From the NCBI RefSeq assembly GCF_000224145.3, contig NC_020175.2, forward strand, positions 3,486,360 through 3,550,359: a stretch of 64,000 bases of DNA. The letters run 5' to 3'. Source of the DNA: Ciona intestinalis. Its lineage: Eukaryota > Chordata > Ascidiacea > Phlebobranchia > Cionidae. This document shows positions 34,728 through 48,600 of the stretch, in pieces (position 1 is the first letter of the stretch; the number at the start of each line of letters is the position of its first letter). The notes below the pieces were generated by a model, which saw only the letters and a list, made by a program, of their open reading frames with translations, was not told the DNA's origin and made no database searches. The position numbers and the translations under genes were made by a program.

Positions 34728-36061
34728 TCACGATGTGTCCATTTCGTAGTTTGGTCTTCTAAACAGCAATATATGTGGTTCTGTAACGTAATATTTTTTA
34801 TTGAATAAAATTTTTACTGTTTACATATATCACGGCCTACTATCTCTAGTAGGCCGTGCATATATGTATACTATGTTATTGTTTTATTGACACAGTACTT
34901 CTATTTTTGTATAGAAAAATATAAATTTAAATGCAATTTTAAAAACGTGTTGTTTTATTTGCGCACTGTTGAAATATTGTATTTATTAAATTGGTTTCAA
35001 TGCATGTTGTGCTGGTGATTCTTTGTTGAACTGCGACAGAATTACGTTGCACGGACAATTATTAGTCGGCGTGCACGCCTTACAAATTAAGCCTTTTTTC
35101 CAAAATTTCCCAGCGCTTAGACCTACAGTTCAGTTGTCGTTTTGCAGCTTTTGGTAGAAGAGCTAAGTTTTAGAGTTTATATCTCAAGTCTAGTTAGTTA
35201 CAAAAATGTATATATAGTAGGATGAGGGAAGATGGGACACCTTTAGCAAATAATATCAAAGTATCCTTATCGTGTTTTAAACAATTAATGGAAGTTATGA
35301 GGATATGGTTTCATGATTATTTGAATATTCTTTGTTTACTACTAAATTGAACAAGAAAATAGAATGAACAGGTGTCCCATCTTTCCCAACCCTACTATGC
35401 ACGATTAAAATTTTCCTTGCCTGGGTTATGTTTCATATAATGTTCCCAACCAAGCGACTGCTGAATACCAAGGTTTCTCCATTCGCTTTCAGTCAATAAA
35501 TGATGATTGGGAATCATTCGTGCCAACTTTGGAGGTAAGAAAATGTGTCTGTATTTTTAAATTGCATTATTTAATATTAATAGCATTTTAAGCGCCGTAA
35601 GCGTATACGATTTAAGTCTCTGTGATCGTTGAATTATTTCTTATGACGTCACAACGACTCGTATATTGAGTAAAGTTGACCGTAACAATATATTAGGTTT
35701 AAATAATTCTGAAAAAGCATTTTATAAATTTATATATCACAAACGTATTACTGTATTTGGAAAATGCGTATGTAAATTGCATAATAGACACGCATTGATG
35801 TATAGCCGTTTTGCTGTTTAGTGTTTATAAACGGTAACTTCGTATACACCGTATTATACGGTCATTTTTCCACTTGATATCAAACTTTTTTTTGTTTTGG
35901 TTATGCTTTTTGTACCTGTAGTCGTACGTTGAGTCACTGTACTTAGTTGAGTAACGTATCTCGCCTTGTAGTTTTTGCATTTGTGCTTGGAGGGTTTTTA
36001 ACGCCTCTTCGGCCCATATTTCCTGCGTTCTACTGACAGTACTACTGCTTGAACTGTCCAT
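34728..36061 (-). CDS. CKS1B: Cyclin-dependent kinase regulatory subunit (CKS1/CKS2 type)
   Basis: Three minus-strand exons: 36061-35916, 35548-35421, 34780-34728 (TGA at 34730-34728), in frame, 108 residues from the ATG at 36061. The core is unmistakable: [38 protein letters not shown] and the hinge and last strand [11 protein letters not shown]. Phosphate-pocket residues are present (K40, R49, W72, the RR at 99-100). CKS proteins bind CDKs and phospho-substrates in the cell cycle. The sequence mixes CKS1 (EWRNLG) and CKS2 (QQSLGW) features, so the symbol is only nearest-fit. The second intron needs a GC donor (CCAG|GCAAGG at 35421/35420) with a normal AG acceptor. Without it the hinge would be lost and translation would stop in a repeat at 35395. 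An internal Met at 35980-35978 would give the usual length (81 residues), so the first 27 residues may be an extension or 5' UTR. Confidence 0.9.
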
Positions 36062-36611
36062 GTAGTAAAAATATTTAATGTAACTTGACTGCAGCAGGCT
36101 ACACACTTATGTTCTGCTGAAATTTTAGCAATCAATCTTGAAATTTAGCGCCAAAAACAAACAATAGAAAATGCATACAATATTGCATATTTTACTGGGG
36201 TGTATGATTAAAAATGTCGTTTTTATTTATATTTGCAAGTAAGAATGTGCTACATTTACCAGATAGGTCTGTATACACACTATATGCATATTTATTCTGC
36301 GTATAAAAGTTTTCGGAACTTTCGTGTTTGTGCAACTGCTATAAATGATATTTGTTTAAATTGTAATATAAAATCAACTGCTTAATTGGTACAGTGTAAC
36401 TGTAGCGTACAAATTCTGGTTAAAAGTGCTACAGTAAATATTAAAAACACAGGGAACGAAATAACTTAATTGGGTACCAAGTAAAATATAAAATTGCAGT
36501 TTCACTTTATGAGATAGGTATATAAAAAGCGCAAATAAAAAATAAAATTCGATCGCAGTGAAATGCACGTATAAACATAACAGCTAAAATGTCGCTTTTT
36601 AATTATAATCA
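36062..36611. other. Interval between the CKS start and the phospholipase stop
   Basis: About 550 bp between two minus-strand genes. It should hold the CKS promoter and the phospholipase 3' UTR. A minus-strand AATAAA (plus TTTATT at 36291-36296) and an ATTAAA close to the stop (36602-36597) are possible poly(A) signals. No TATA box or conserved element stands out. Confidence 0.4.
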
Positions 36612-39600
36612 TTATACGTATGTGCCGTATGCTTGCTGGTCCGCAACAACATCGATATCGCTTTGGTTCGCACGTTTACGTCGCTTTTTCTTAATTGCAC
36701 GTTTGATAGCTGCTTGAATAGTCTGAATACAAATAAATGAAAATAATAAGATATAGTCGTAGTGAAATGCTGCATGTTTTCATTCTCTATTCTCGTCCAA
36801 TTTGGTAAACAAAGCAGAGTCCGTATATAAACATGATTATATAATATAGTTTTCGTAAGCAAGTTTTTACATGTATATAGGGACTCTGAAACAAAGAACA
36901 TTCAAAGAATTATTTAACCGTAGCACTACGGCGCTAAAGGGGTGTTGTAAACTGTCAAAAATTAAAAAAAAGTGATATTATGGTCTAACGGTATAAAGGC
37001 TATCCCATCTTACCCAACAGTACTATATCCTAGTGAAAAACACAATACATAATTAGGCGTATACTGTTATTACGTCATTCCACTTACGTCAGAGCAGCTC
37101 GTGACGTTATAATACATTAATTCGACAAGTTGATCAAACTCCAGACCAGTATAGTCGAAGTCGAAAGTAGAAAACGCAGTTTCTTTCGTAAAAACGTTGA
37201 AGTCATTAAATTTTTGCCCCTCCGGTACGTCTGAAATTATGAAAACAGTTAGAAAAATGTTTGATTTTTTATAGAATGTCGTACTAGTATTTTATTCCTA
37301 TTCAAAACTCTTCTTTAGACAAAGTAACATACATGGTAACTCGTAAGCTGGTAGGCCTACGAGGAGTATAAACACTCGTGTTATAACGACTGTCGGTCAC
37401 GCAGAATAAAGCAATTTACATTCATTTTGTATAGTTGGGTGGAGGAAGATAAGACACCTTTCATTCTATTTTGTCGTCCCATTTGTTAAACAAAGAACCT
37501 TTAAGAAATTATAAATCCGTAGACTCACATATAGAGCCTTGTTAAATGTTTAAAACACGATCAGGATATTTTGGGATATTATTTGCCAAAGGTATTTCGT
37601 CTCCCCCCACCCTACTATAGTTTTCTGTACAATAGTTCTATACCATGTTACGTACCTTCCGTGCTGTATCTGGGCTTAAAGTTTTTCAAATTTTGGAACT
37701 TTTTGTTGCATAAAGTTATCCAAACAACTATCGGACATTCGTCGTCGTTTTCGTCTTCCAAAACAATATATTCTTGGGGTGGTAGGTTGGCTATCTTATC
37801 AAAACTGATCGGCGGAAATTTCATTCCATTTTGCCAGGCTTGTACCGCAGCAATGAGAATTTGCTGAAAAAAAGTGGTTTTAGATATAGATATAGTTTAT
37901 ATACTTCTATAGGTGTTTGTAATGCATTGTAATTTACAAGGCTGAAATGTGGGTATCCGGTTTAAAAACTAGTGACTTTTATACCCATAACAAAAGCGTT
38001 AAAACCAGAGTCCGTATATAAACATGAGTTATTTCATCACCATAGAAATCTTACAGGGCAACCAAATGGGGTTAATTTCGCCGATTGTTTACCCTAGCAA
38101 CGGGAATTTTTAAACATATTTTTCTGCTTAGTCTCAGTTTATTTATACAACTCAAAAACTTCAAGTCACTTTTAAGCTTTACTAAATTTAAACAACTACT
38201 TGAAAATTTGATTTTCTTTAATCTGCATCCCGTATTTGTATTAAAAACTTAAAATAGTATAAATTTAGCTATGTATGTACATATTTATATTATGTCTATG
38301 ATCAATTTAGCCCCATTTGCTGTGTGTTATGTGATTTCTATGGGCGACATGAAATAACTCATGTTTATATACGGACTCTGGTTAAAACAACTAGAAAATA
38401 CACCACTTATAGTAGGGTGAGGGAAGACGGGACATTATTAACAGCGGTGTATTTGAGTCGTAAGAACGGTTTTATAATCTTTTGAATGTTTTTTTTTTTT
38501 GTTAACTACTGAGTGAGACGAGAAATAACCCGAAAAGGTGTCCAATCTTCCCCCAACCTACTATATATTATAGAAGGTTGAGGTAAGATTGTCCTTATTT
38601 TCATTCTCTTTTATCGTCTCATTTGGTAGCAAACAAAAACTACTTACAATATTATATAACCATATCCTAACGACTCTAAAAGAGCGTTGTTGCGAACACG
38701 ATTAGGTAATATATGAGATATTATGTGCTATTGGTATCCATTTTACTCCACACTAATACATTTGTTTCCCATTATAGTTTTGTGAATATTACTCACCGTA
38801 AAGTCTAACTTTTCATCTGAAGGCGAGGCTGTAAAATCTGTAACTATCAGTACATCAACCGCTCTCTGTGGTCGTAAAATCACGTCCGTCGGTACATTGT
38901 TCAAAACACCTGTTCATATATCAGCTTATGTTCCATATACAGCATTACGTTATACAAACAGTCGTTATAGGACGGGTGACTATTTAAACTGCCAGCAAGG
39001 GACTACCGCGGTGCAAAGAAACTGCCGTAAATGTCTTGCCAACGACATACAGAATTACAATGGTAGCAGCGTTGAGCCTCGAACATGAACCCATGTGTTA
39101 GATGCAGGGGCTGCGCTAACCACTTTGCGGTCGTTATAACACTGGTGTTCTGTTTCACACACTTGTGCCCGCTCACGAATTACCACATGCGACATGTTTT
39201 GTTTATTTTTTTGTATGTTTGTGTTTTCATTATTTGTACCTGCGTCTACAACTGAGATGATATCCCTCTTTGTCGACATTTTCTTTCTCTCGCGAATTCC
39301 AAGTCTAGCAGCTAATTGTTTTTGTTCAGCTGTTAAAAGAATCAAAATTTCATATTAATTAAATACGTAAACGGTACTGTGGGGTAAGATAGATATTGTT
39401 AGTACACAATATACGCTGTTGGCTAATCGCGTTATTAACAACTAACGACGCGTGGAGTAAAATGGGACCACTTTAGCACATAATATCCCAATGTCCCAAT
39501 CCCGTTTTAAACAATTCAAAACGGCATAATGGCAGTCGTGAGGATATGGTTTTATATTTCTTTGAATGTTCTTTGTTTACTACTAGAGACGAGAAAATAA

Positions 39601-42600
39601 AACGAAACGGTGTCTCATCTTTCCCCCACCCTACCATATGTTTTTGAAACTCCTTGTTTACTACCAAATGAAACAAGAAAAACAGATTGAAAACATGCCC
39701 CCCCCCTAACATTCTACTATATATTAAAAATTTTTGGTATCAATGGATAAACATACGTCCTTGGTATGCCGGCTCTCCCAAAGGATTCATATAGTAAGTT
39801 GTAATGTCCTTAAATCCACGCGAGAAATTGAAATATTTCGCTGTTCGTCCCAGAAAGCTTACTCTTGATTGGAACAGTTCCGTATCCCTCGAGTTTTAAG
39901 TATAAATAAATGAATGTAACTTGCTTTATCCTCGCGTGGCTGGGAAACGACAGTCGTTATAACACAGGTGTTCTGTTTCATACACCTCGTGCTATAGCTT
40001 TTTGCCACGTATGTAAGTTTGTCGGTGATTGTTTTTTTTCTGTATGGCTGGAAACTTGAATAACACAATAGAGACCACTACGTTGGCAATGATAGCATCA
40101 GTGAAGGGCCTTGAACCCATTACCTCTGGGTTACATGCAGTCGTGCAAACCAACTGTGCTACTTACTTAAGAGAGGCCAAAATAGTAGATAAAAACGACT
40201 TTTCTCTTTCTGAGTTCTCTCCGTTTTCTGGGTAGAATAAAAGTAGTTTTAACAATTTGCCTCTCGCGGCACTTATATGACATATATTCTATCAGTTAAA
40301 ATGGAAATAGGAGAGATTATGCGCTAACGTTATTCATCTAAACCCGCACTAATATAGTATATAGGGTGGGCGACGATGGGACACCTTGAGCACATAATAT
40401 TCAAATATCATTGTTGTGTTTTAAACAATACACAACGGTATATATAGGAGTTGTGAGGATACGGTTTTATAATTTTTTGAATGTTCTTTGTTTGTTACCA
40501 AATAGAACGAGAAAAAAAGATTAAATAAAAAATTCTCCTTTCTTCCACCACCCTACTATATATAACATTTCGTGCACTTTTTAATGTTACCTTGATCACC
40601 GTTGCCTTGAGAAGTAACTGGATCTCGGTCGTTTTCTTCTTCGTCGTCGCTGTCTATCTCCGAATCAGATTCAATCTAAAATAAGCCGAAATAACACCGA
40701 AAGTTAGGACGTATCATTTTTCGGGTTTGAGTCAATTCAGTTCAAAATTTCCTTTAATGTCGAAAATGCCACAGTTGTGCATTGTATGTAAAGCCTAAAT
40801 TTAAACATAAAAAATGTAACTGGTTTGTTCTAATATGTGTTTTAGGGAGAGAATTATGCTTTTCGGTCATTACCTCTAACTTTTCTTTATTCTTGTTAGT
40901 TCCATTTGTTGTACCAGTTTTGGATTTTGATTTTCCTTTTACTCGAAGATGGTCTGAAAATACAGAAAAGCTTCTTAGATCGCAGCATGTGCGTGCATGG
41001 TAACTTACCAACTCTTGACTAAGCTTATATTTATAAAGGTTACCCGGTATGTTGCTCCAATGGCCTCACCAAAGTGGAATTAGAATTCGTCTCTATTCTA
41101 CGTGGGTGAGGTCCTGCAGGGTGGCACACCATTGGGATAAAGATTTATTAGGCCACAGTTTTTTCATAACAGTTCTTTAGCGACAGGTTTTTTCTCTTTT
41201 CAATCTGTGACCACTGGGGTGACACTATGCTCCCAATGGCACATTCGCTTAATCATTAACGTTATCGGTATCGAAAACGTTGAACTCTGTATCTTTCGGT
41301 TACAATGCAAGCGCACATAATTATATAGTAGGGTGGGGGAAGATGGGACACCTTTTCGTTTAGTTTTCTCTTTTTATTTGGTAGTAAACAAAGAACATTC
41401 AATGAATTATAAAACCCCATCTTCACGACTTCCACAGACCGTTGTTAATTGTTTAAAACACTATCAGGCTATTTGGATATTATGCGTTAAAGGTGTTCCA
41501 TTTCCCCCCTTTTAAAGCAAGATCAGCCTATTTGGACATTATGCGTTAAAGGTGTCCCATCTTTCCGCACTCTATTATATATAATAGGTCTAATATAAGC
41601 ACTACTGTTTTGTATGCATCTTCCACCTATGTATTTATTGAACTCCAATGATGTTTCTCCGGTGGCAAACGCGTTGAAAATGACTGAAAATGCAGAACCA
41701 ACAGTTCCTTGCAGAAAATGCAATGGAAGCTCAGGGCAACGTCTTGCTAGAAAACCTCCGTTAAATACAGACCCGAATTGATCGACTGGAATCCCATATC
41801 CGAAAACGGGGAGATTGTATTCGTACGGAGAGCATTCAATATAAACTGCAAGAATTAACAAGCGAATAGTTTTAGCCAATAATATATAGTGGGGTGGGAG
41901 AAGATGGGCCATCTTTTCACTCTACTTCTCGTCCCGTTTGATAGTAAACAAAGAACATTCAAAGAACTATAAAACCGTATCCTCGCGACTTCCATTTTTA
42001 GTAGCTTACGATGGTTTTGGTTTTTAAAAACCGAAACGTATTAAACAAAATTCGTATCTTACATATGGGCTGTCATATTTGGATTAAGAGAAAGCAGGAA
42101 AAAATATGTTTTATACAGCTATAGGCTCCATTACTTACCGTGAAAAGTTGAAGCCAACGCTCTATTCTTAACATGGAGCATTTCAATAAGAGGGAATGGA
42201 ACGTCAGCCGATGTAAGGTAGCTTTGGATCGTTGATAGTTTTTTCCATCGGTCCTAAATAACGTTTTACGTTAAAGTGTCTTTAAAAATGTAAAGAATTA
42301 TACAGAAATGTATCTAGGCTGCATATACTTCGATTAAAATGTTCACAAACTGGGTTCCATTATACATTTATATAGTCGTATATCCATGTCCAATGAGCTT
42401 AATATGCGTTTTCTGGTTTAGCGCCGGACCCCAGAGGTTATGGGTTCAAGGCTCGTCGCTGCTACCAATGTATGTGTCTTTGGCCAGGCCACTTAACAAA
42501 AATTTATCCTTACCAGTGATGATCACTAATAAAATATCTATATTGTCTGCCCACAAGGTTACATACGTGGTAACTCGTCAGCTGGCACGAGGTGTATGAA

Positions 42601-45600
42601 CACCCGTGTTATGACGAATTTCGTTATCTGGGAGCTCGAGAATAATGCAAGTTACATTCATTACTTACTTCTTTGCCTAGCAGTGAGGTTCCAATCAGAT
42701 AACCAAAAAAATCAACAAAAGAAGTAGGCTGGCCGTACTGTTGTTTTTCCTCGACAAAGTTACTGAAAAATAACTGACAGTTAAATGCAGTATTTCAGAT
42801 AAACGCGTACACTGTATATAGTTCTACAAGAAAATGTACTTTTTTCGTACCGAATTTATCTCGTTTTACAAATGATCAGGCGCTTATTGCATTTACAATT
42901 TCCTTTAGTGACTTCGTACTATAGTAATGAATGTACTTCGTACTATAGTAACAAATGCCATTCAGGCAATTTTTTATATTAGCCTATGCCGTATATATAT
43001 TAGGTCCCATATTTTCGGTATTCTGCATTACTTTCTTGACTGATTGTTATGCTATAAGTAGGTATAGGAAATAGATGGCTTATGTTTTCATTCTGTATTA
43101 TCGTCACATTTGGTAGTAAACAAAGAATATTTACAGAATCATAAAACCGTATCCATCCGAATTTAAAAGCGCTGTTAGTCTTTAAAAAAAACACGATTCA
43201 AAAATATTGGATTTTTTGTGCTAACGAAATCCAACCTACCCCAAAGTACTATATGTTTTAAATATGCAATATATTGCAATATATTAAATAAAATTATGTA
43301 CTTACAAATAACCTTCTCGAAGGACAACTTGTAAAGCGACAGACACCCATTTCTGTATCACATTCTGTTTCAACGATTTCACAAACTGAGTGATTTCTTT
43401 CGGTGTCATCCTGTGTTGCTGATAGGCTGTGGTGAAATACCTGAACGTACAATTTATACTCGTAAAGTAAAGTAGAAGTGACTTTGGAATGTCTTTAGTG
43501 TTTCTAAGCCAAGAGGCTTGTGTATATAGTAGGGTGGGGAAAGACGGGACACCTTTTACCTCTATTTTCTCGCCCCCCTTAGTAGTAAACAAACAACATT
43601 CAAGAAATTATAAAACTATATGCCTATGACTCCCATTGACCGTCAGTAATTGTTTAAAACACTATCAGGATATTTAGATATTATGTGCTAAAGGTATCCC
43701 ATCTTCCCCACCCTACTATATTTATGGTTGACCATTCCAATACGAATGTATATGCGCATGGTAATGGCATGTGATGCTGTCTTTTTTAAAACGCAGTGAA
43801 TAACCGTGCAAAATGTTATAACGTATGCCGAAGTACGCAGCAAAAAAAAACATTCCAGAATCCGTATAGCTATCGCATAAGCAGTTGTATGTACCAGAGT
43901 GTCCATCTTCTCAAAGGCAACATTTCGGGGTCATAGCTACCACATACGCAGTTGTTTTTAAAGTTCAATAAATAAAAAACATTTGCAAAGCGAACGTATA
44001 TATAACCAGTTTTAAAACCAGTTTCCCATAAGCCAAGGAAACATAACATTGTTCTAGCTATCGCAAAAGCATTCATTGTTTCTCACCAAGCCGATCCTGA
44101 CACACCAGCAGTGTACATAAAGGTATCCAACACCCCAATATCTTTAAAGGCCTCCATCGCCCCACAAAGTCCAACTGCAGCACGGTAACCTCCGCCAGAG
44201 GACGCGAGTGCCACGACTGGTGTCTAACGAATAAAATAAATTATTTTATTGTAAAAAAAAAACAGAAAAATGTTGTCGCCGAAGGGTAACCGAGCAATTT
44301 GACTAACGAAGCGTAACTGAACAAAATTTATAGGTTATCGGTTCAAGGCCTTTCGCTGCTGCCATTGTAGGCAGGACACCTATTAGAAACTGCTCCAACC
44401 CAGTGGTCACTTAGTTTTAAAAAACAATCGCCCACACAGTTACATTCGTGGTAACTCGTAAGCTGACACGCTGTGTATGAAACCGAACACCCGTGTTATA
44501 ACGACTGTCGTGTTCCAGTCACGCAAAGATAAACCAAGTTACTTTCATTTATTCACTCAATTTGATGGATTAAAAGGGGGATGGCTGCGTATGTACATGT
44601 CTGTATTTTAAAACATTTAAACGCTCAATACCTCAAGCAGATTTTTCGGTCCGTCCTCTCCCAAAATTTTGTTCAAAGCTTTAAAAACTTTTGGAAATCT
44701 TTTCTTTCGAAAGATTCTTTCGCCGTTATGTAGCTCATGGCCAAGTCGAAAATCTGGCGAAGTCCTACATAATGAATGAATGAGTGTGTTTACCTTCGTG
44801 TGGCGGGGCAACTACACTCGTTATATAACAATGGTGTTCTGTTTCATACACCACACGGTCCATCTTACAAATTACCATGTATGTAACTTTGTGGGTGATT
44901 GTATTTTGCGCAGGATTTTATATATTTTTGTTTTATGCATGGCTGACAATTTGGACAACCCATTAGTGGCCACTAGGTTCTATAGCAACCGACGTTTAAG
45001 TGTCTCGCCAACGACACATATACGCCTAATAATAGCAGCGACGCACCCCAGCCTAAAACAAGGCAGGTTTTTTGCGTGGCAGGACTTTCCCACATGCTGT
45101 TTATAATCAACGTAACGACAGTGGTACGTAACCACCGCGGCAGCTATTTATAAATGCATATACGCTATAATAGCGCCGCGTCATCTAATGCAACGATATA
45201 GTTATGGTGTTTAATACGGGAAGTAAACTCGATGATTATATTGCTATATGAGGAAAATGCGTTATGCTGATTTAAATACACGGAAATCATTGGTTTATTG
45301 TAGGCCGTATTACAAAGTGTGTAATATCCTGTTACGTAATCCAGGAAATTAAAACTTTAGAAAAAGTTTTTTTAAACGGATGTGTGTTAAAATAATATAT
45401 TTCATAGTTACACCTACATATACAGTAGTGTGGGGTAAGATGGAACACCTTTTGCACATAATATCCAAATATCCTGATTGTGTTTAAAACAATTAACAGC
45501 GGTCTATAGAAGTCGTGATGATACGGTTTTATAATTGTTTGAATGCTCTTTGTTTGCTACCAAATGGTGCGAGAAAGTAGAATAAAAAGGTGTCCCATCT

Positions 45601-48600
45601 TCCCCCACCCTACTATATACATCACTTTTGTATCAAACCTTAACGTCTTTGTCAAAGAAATATCCACTTCTCCATGCTGTAAAACATAAAATATGTAACA
45701 TCCGGTGTATATGCAACTAATCCTACGTTAGGGCTATACCTAAATTACTCATACGTTTTGGTCATATGTTGTTGTAGTGTATGGATCAGCACTTTGTTTT
45801 TATGTTTCTAGTGATTAATGTTTTTACATTATAAGTCATTACAGTAGGTTATTGCGGAAAAATAGGACATGTTTTTATTTACGTTTCTCGTCCGATTTGG
45901 TAGTAAACAAATTTTAAGTTTAGATGCCAACGCTATCTTACACTGCAAAAATAATATGTCCTGCCCGACAGCGCTATACAGTACAGGTATTTTTTTAACA
46001 TCTGACACCATTGAAGATGGTTTTAGTTTTTAAACCAAAATGTTTGAAATGAAAATCGTTTCTTACATTTGGACTGTCATGTTTGTATTGAAATTTACCA
46101 AAAAATTCGCATTTTATGCAACTAAGTAAATATTACGCAGGCATTTTCTCTTACCGATCCAAAGCTGACAGTGAGCAAATTTTCTTTCCCATTAGTTTCA
46201 TACGGAGCGGCATCAATTGTTCGTTTTGCGATTAAATCGTCGAAAACAATATCAATATCAATTGCGGAAATCTGCATAAATTGTTTCCATTAATGAGCAT
46301 GAATGAATGAATGTAACTTGCTTTATCCTCGCGTGGAGGACAACGACAGTCGCTATAAATCGGGTGTTCTGTTTCACACACCTCGTATAACCCGCTAATA
46401 AAGTACAACGTATGTATCTTTGTAAGTGATTATTTTTTGAACGTTTTTTTTTTATGTGTCTGGTTCAATTTTATCTATAACATAGTTTCCTAGGCTACTG
46501 ATTGCTGGAGAATAGTAAAAAACATTGTTATCAGGCGTTAAAACAAACTGTTTTTTTTTGTTTTTTTGTCGCAGTGCCCCGTCTACTGGAGAATATCTCT
46601 CGTAGGCCGTGCGCAGTGGTATATAGTTTGCAGACGTTTTATCTCTTTTTGACGTTGGATAAAAGTATACACGCATTAGTTAATACAGAACTCCACAAAT
46701 TTTGCGTTAATGGCATTTCATGTTATAGGTAAAACATATAGTAGGGTGGGGAAAGACAGAACGGGACACCTTTTCGATCTATGGAAGTCGTGAGGATACG
46801 GTTTTATAATTCTTTGAATGCTCTTTGTTTACTACCATAGGGAGGAAAGATGGGTCACCTTTTCATTTTATTTTATCGTCCCATTTGGTTGTAAATAAAG
46901 ATCAATGTAAGACATAAAATCGTATCCTCCAAGGTGTCCCGTCTTTCCCCACCCAACTATATAACGATTTGCCGTACCTCAATGGGTATCCCAGCAGTTA
47001 CGTCCAAGTCGTTTGGAATAATAAACTTGAAAGTCTCATTTATGTCATAGGTCGTCGTGTCTTCTCGTCCGCGAGAACAAAATAAGTTGGGACTTGGCAG
47101 TGTTTTACATCTTACGTTAAATTTCACGTCTGGCGTATCGACTGTATAAAAACAAGAAATATTCGTGTTGAATTATACGTTGCCTATGCATAAATGAATG
47201 AATGTAACTTTTTTATCCTTGACTGGCGGAACAACGACAGTCGTTATAACACGGATGCTAATTTAAACTACCAGTATAAGACCACTGGTTTAAAGCAATT
47301 GCCGTTAAGTGCCTTCTTGCCTAAAGACACATACACCCATAACGGCAGCAGCGTTGAGCCTCGAACGCATAACTATACGATGTTGAAATTTTATACGCCT
47401 TGCATATTAAGGTAAATCGCGTGTGCGGATGAAATACGCTTAAAGCCAAAAAAAGTGAGTTCATGTTACACACATATTTACTACATGTAGCATACAATAG
47501 TTTATAATATTTCCTAGTATTCTCTTCCATATAGTAGGAGGGGGAAGATGGGACAGCTTTTCGTTTTATTTTCTCGTCTTATATGGTAGTAAACAAAGAA
47601 AATTTAAGGAATTATGAAACCGTGTCCTCACGACTCTTATAGACTGTTGTTATTTGTTTAAAAAATGAATATTTGGATATCATGTGCTCGAGGTGTCTCA
47701 TCTCCCCCCACCCTACTGTAATATATATTTAATTTTTTTATATTACAAGAAAAAAAGAAACAGAAACGGCTCTTGAGAGAGTGTTGCTGACTGTTAAAAC
47801 CAAGGTTCGGAAATATTGAATATATTTTGTCTTAACAGTATCCATCTTTCCCGACCTACCAAATCTCCATAAACAAAAGCACTCGCGTACGCTAATTAAA
47901 TTATTGCTAATTTTTATATTGTGTAACATGAGACACAAACGAAACTTCATACGTTTTTTAGAATTGACAATACGTTATAACGTTACACTACGACAATTCG
48001 AAGTAAAATGTAGCATTTTTTCTAAGAAATATGAATTGCTTCATACTTACAAAAATCGCTAAACGATGACATTGAAATATCTCTGCATCTTAGTAGAGTA
48101 ACGCTCAGAACGGTCACTGGCTCAAATGGTACCTGTAAAAAAAGAAATTTACATTAATAAGGTATATTAATATATATATAGTAGGTTGGGAGGAAGATGG
48201 GCCACGTTTTCATTCTATTTTCCCCTCCCATTTGGTAGTAAAAAAAGAGTGTTCAACGAATTATAAAACCGTATCCTCACCACTACCATAAATGACCGTT
48301 GTTAATTATATAAAAGAATGTGTTATTGATCATACGTGCTTAAGTTACGCACGGCTATTCGTGCTATTCAGCCATTATTCGTCGTTATATTATTCGCAAC
48401 GCTTGCTCAGCGAAATAGAAAAAAACAACGATTTTTATAAAGCGGAAATTTAATGTTTACAAAATACTAAAAACAACAGCATAATGTGACGATGCGTGTT
48501 GCGTAATATTTATCTTTTCAGCACGTGCTTCTGACGTAAGATAATGAACAGTTCTTATAGGCGCTAAGCGTTTTAAAAAAGGTTGTATTCATATCTCTTA

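Noticed and set aside
35395..35420. Reading CKS exon 2 straight through to a stop at 35395
   Set aside because: It would end [12 protein letters not shown] and lose the conserved hinge and last strand. The GC-AG intron restores [11 protein letters not shown] in the correct phase.
39841..39860. Longer phospholipase exon 14 starting at SFLGRTAKYF
   Set aside because: That frame would need a phase 2 donor from the previous exon, which ends in phase 1. The acceptor after GAACAG at 39841 keeps the frame.
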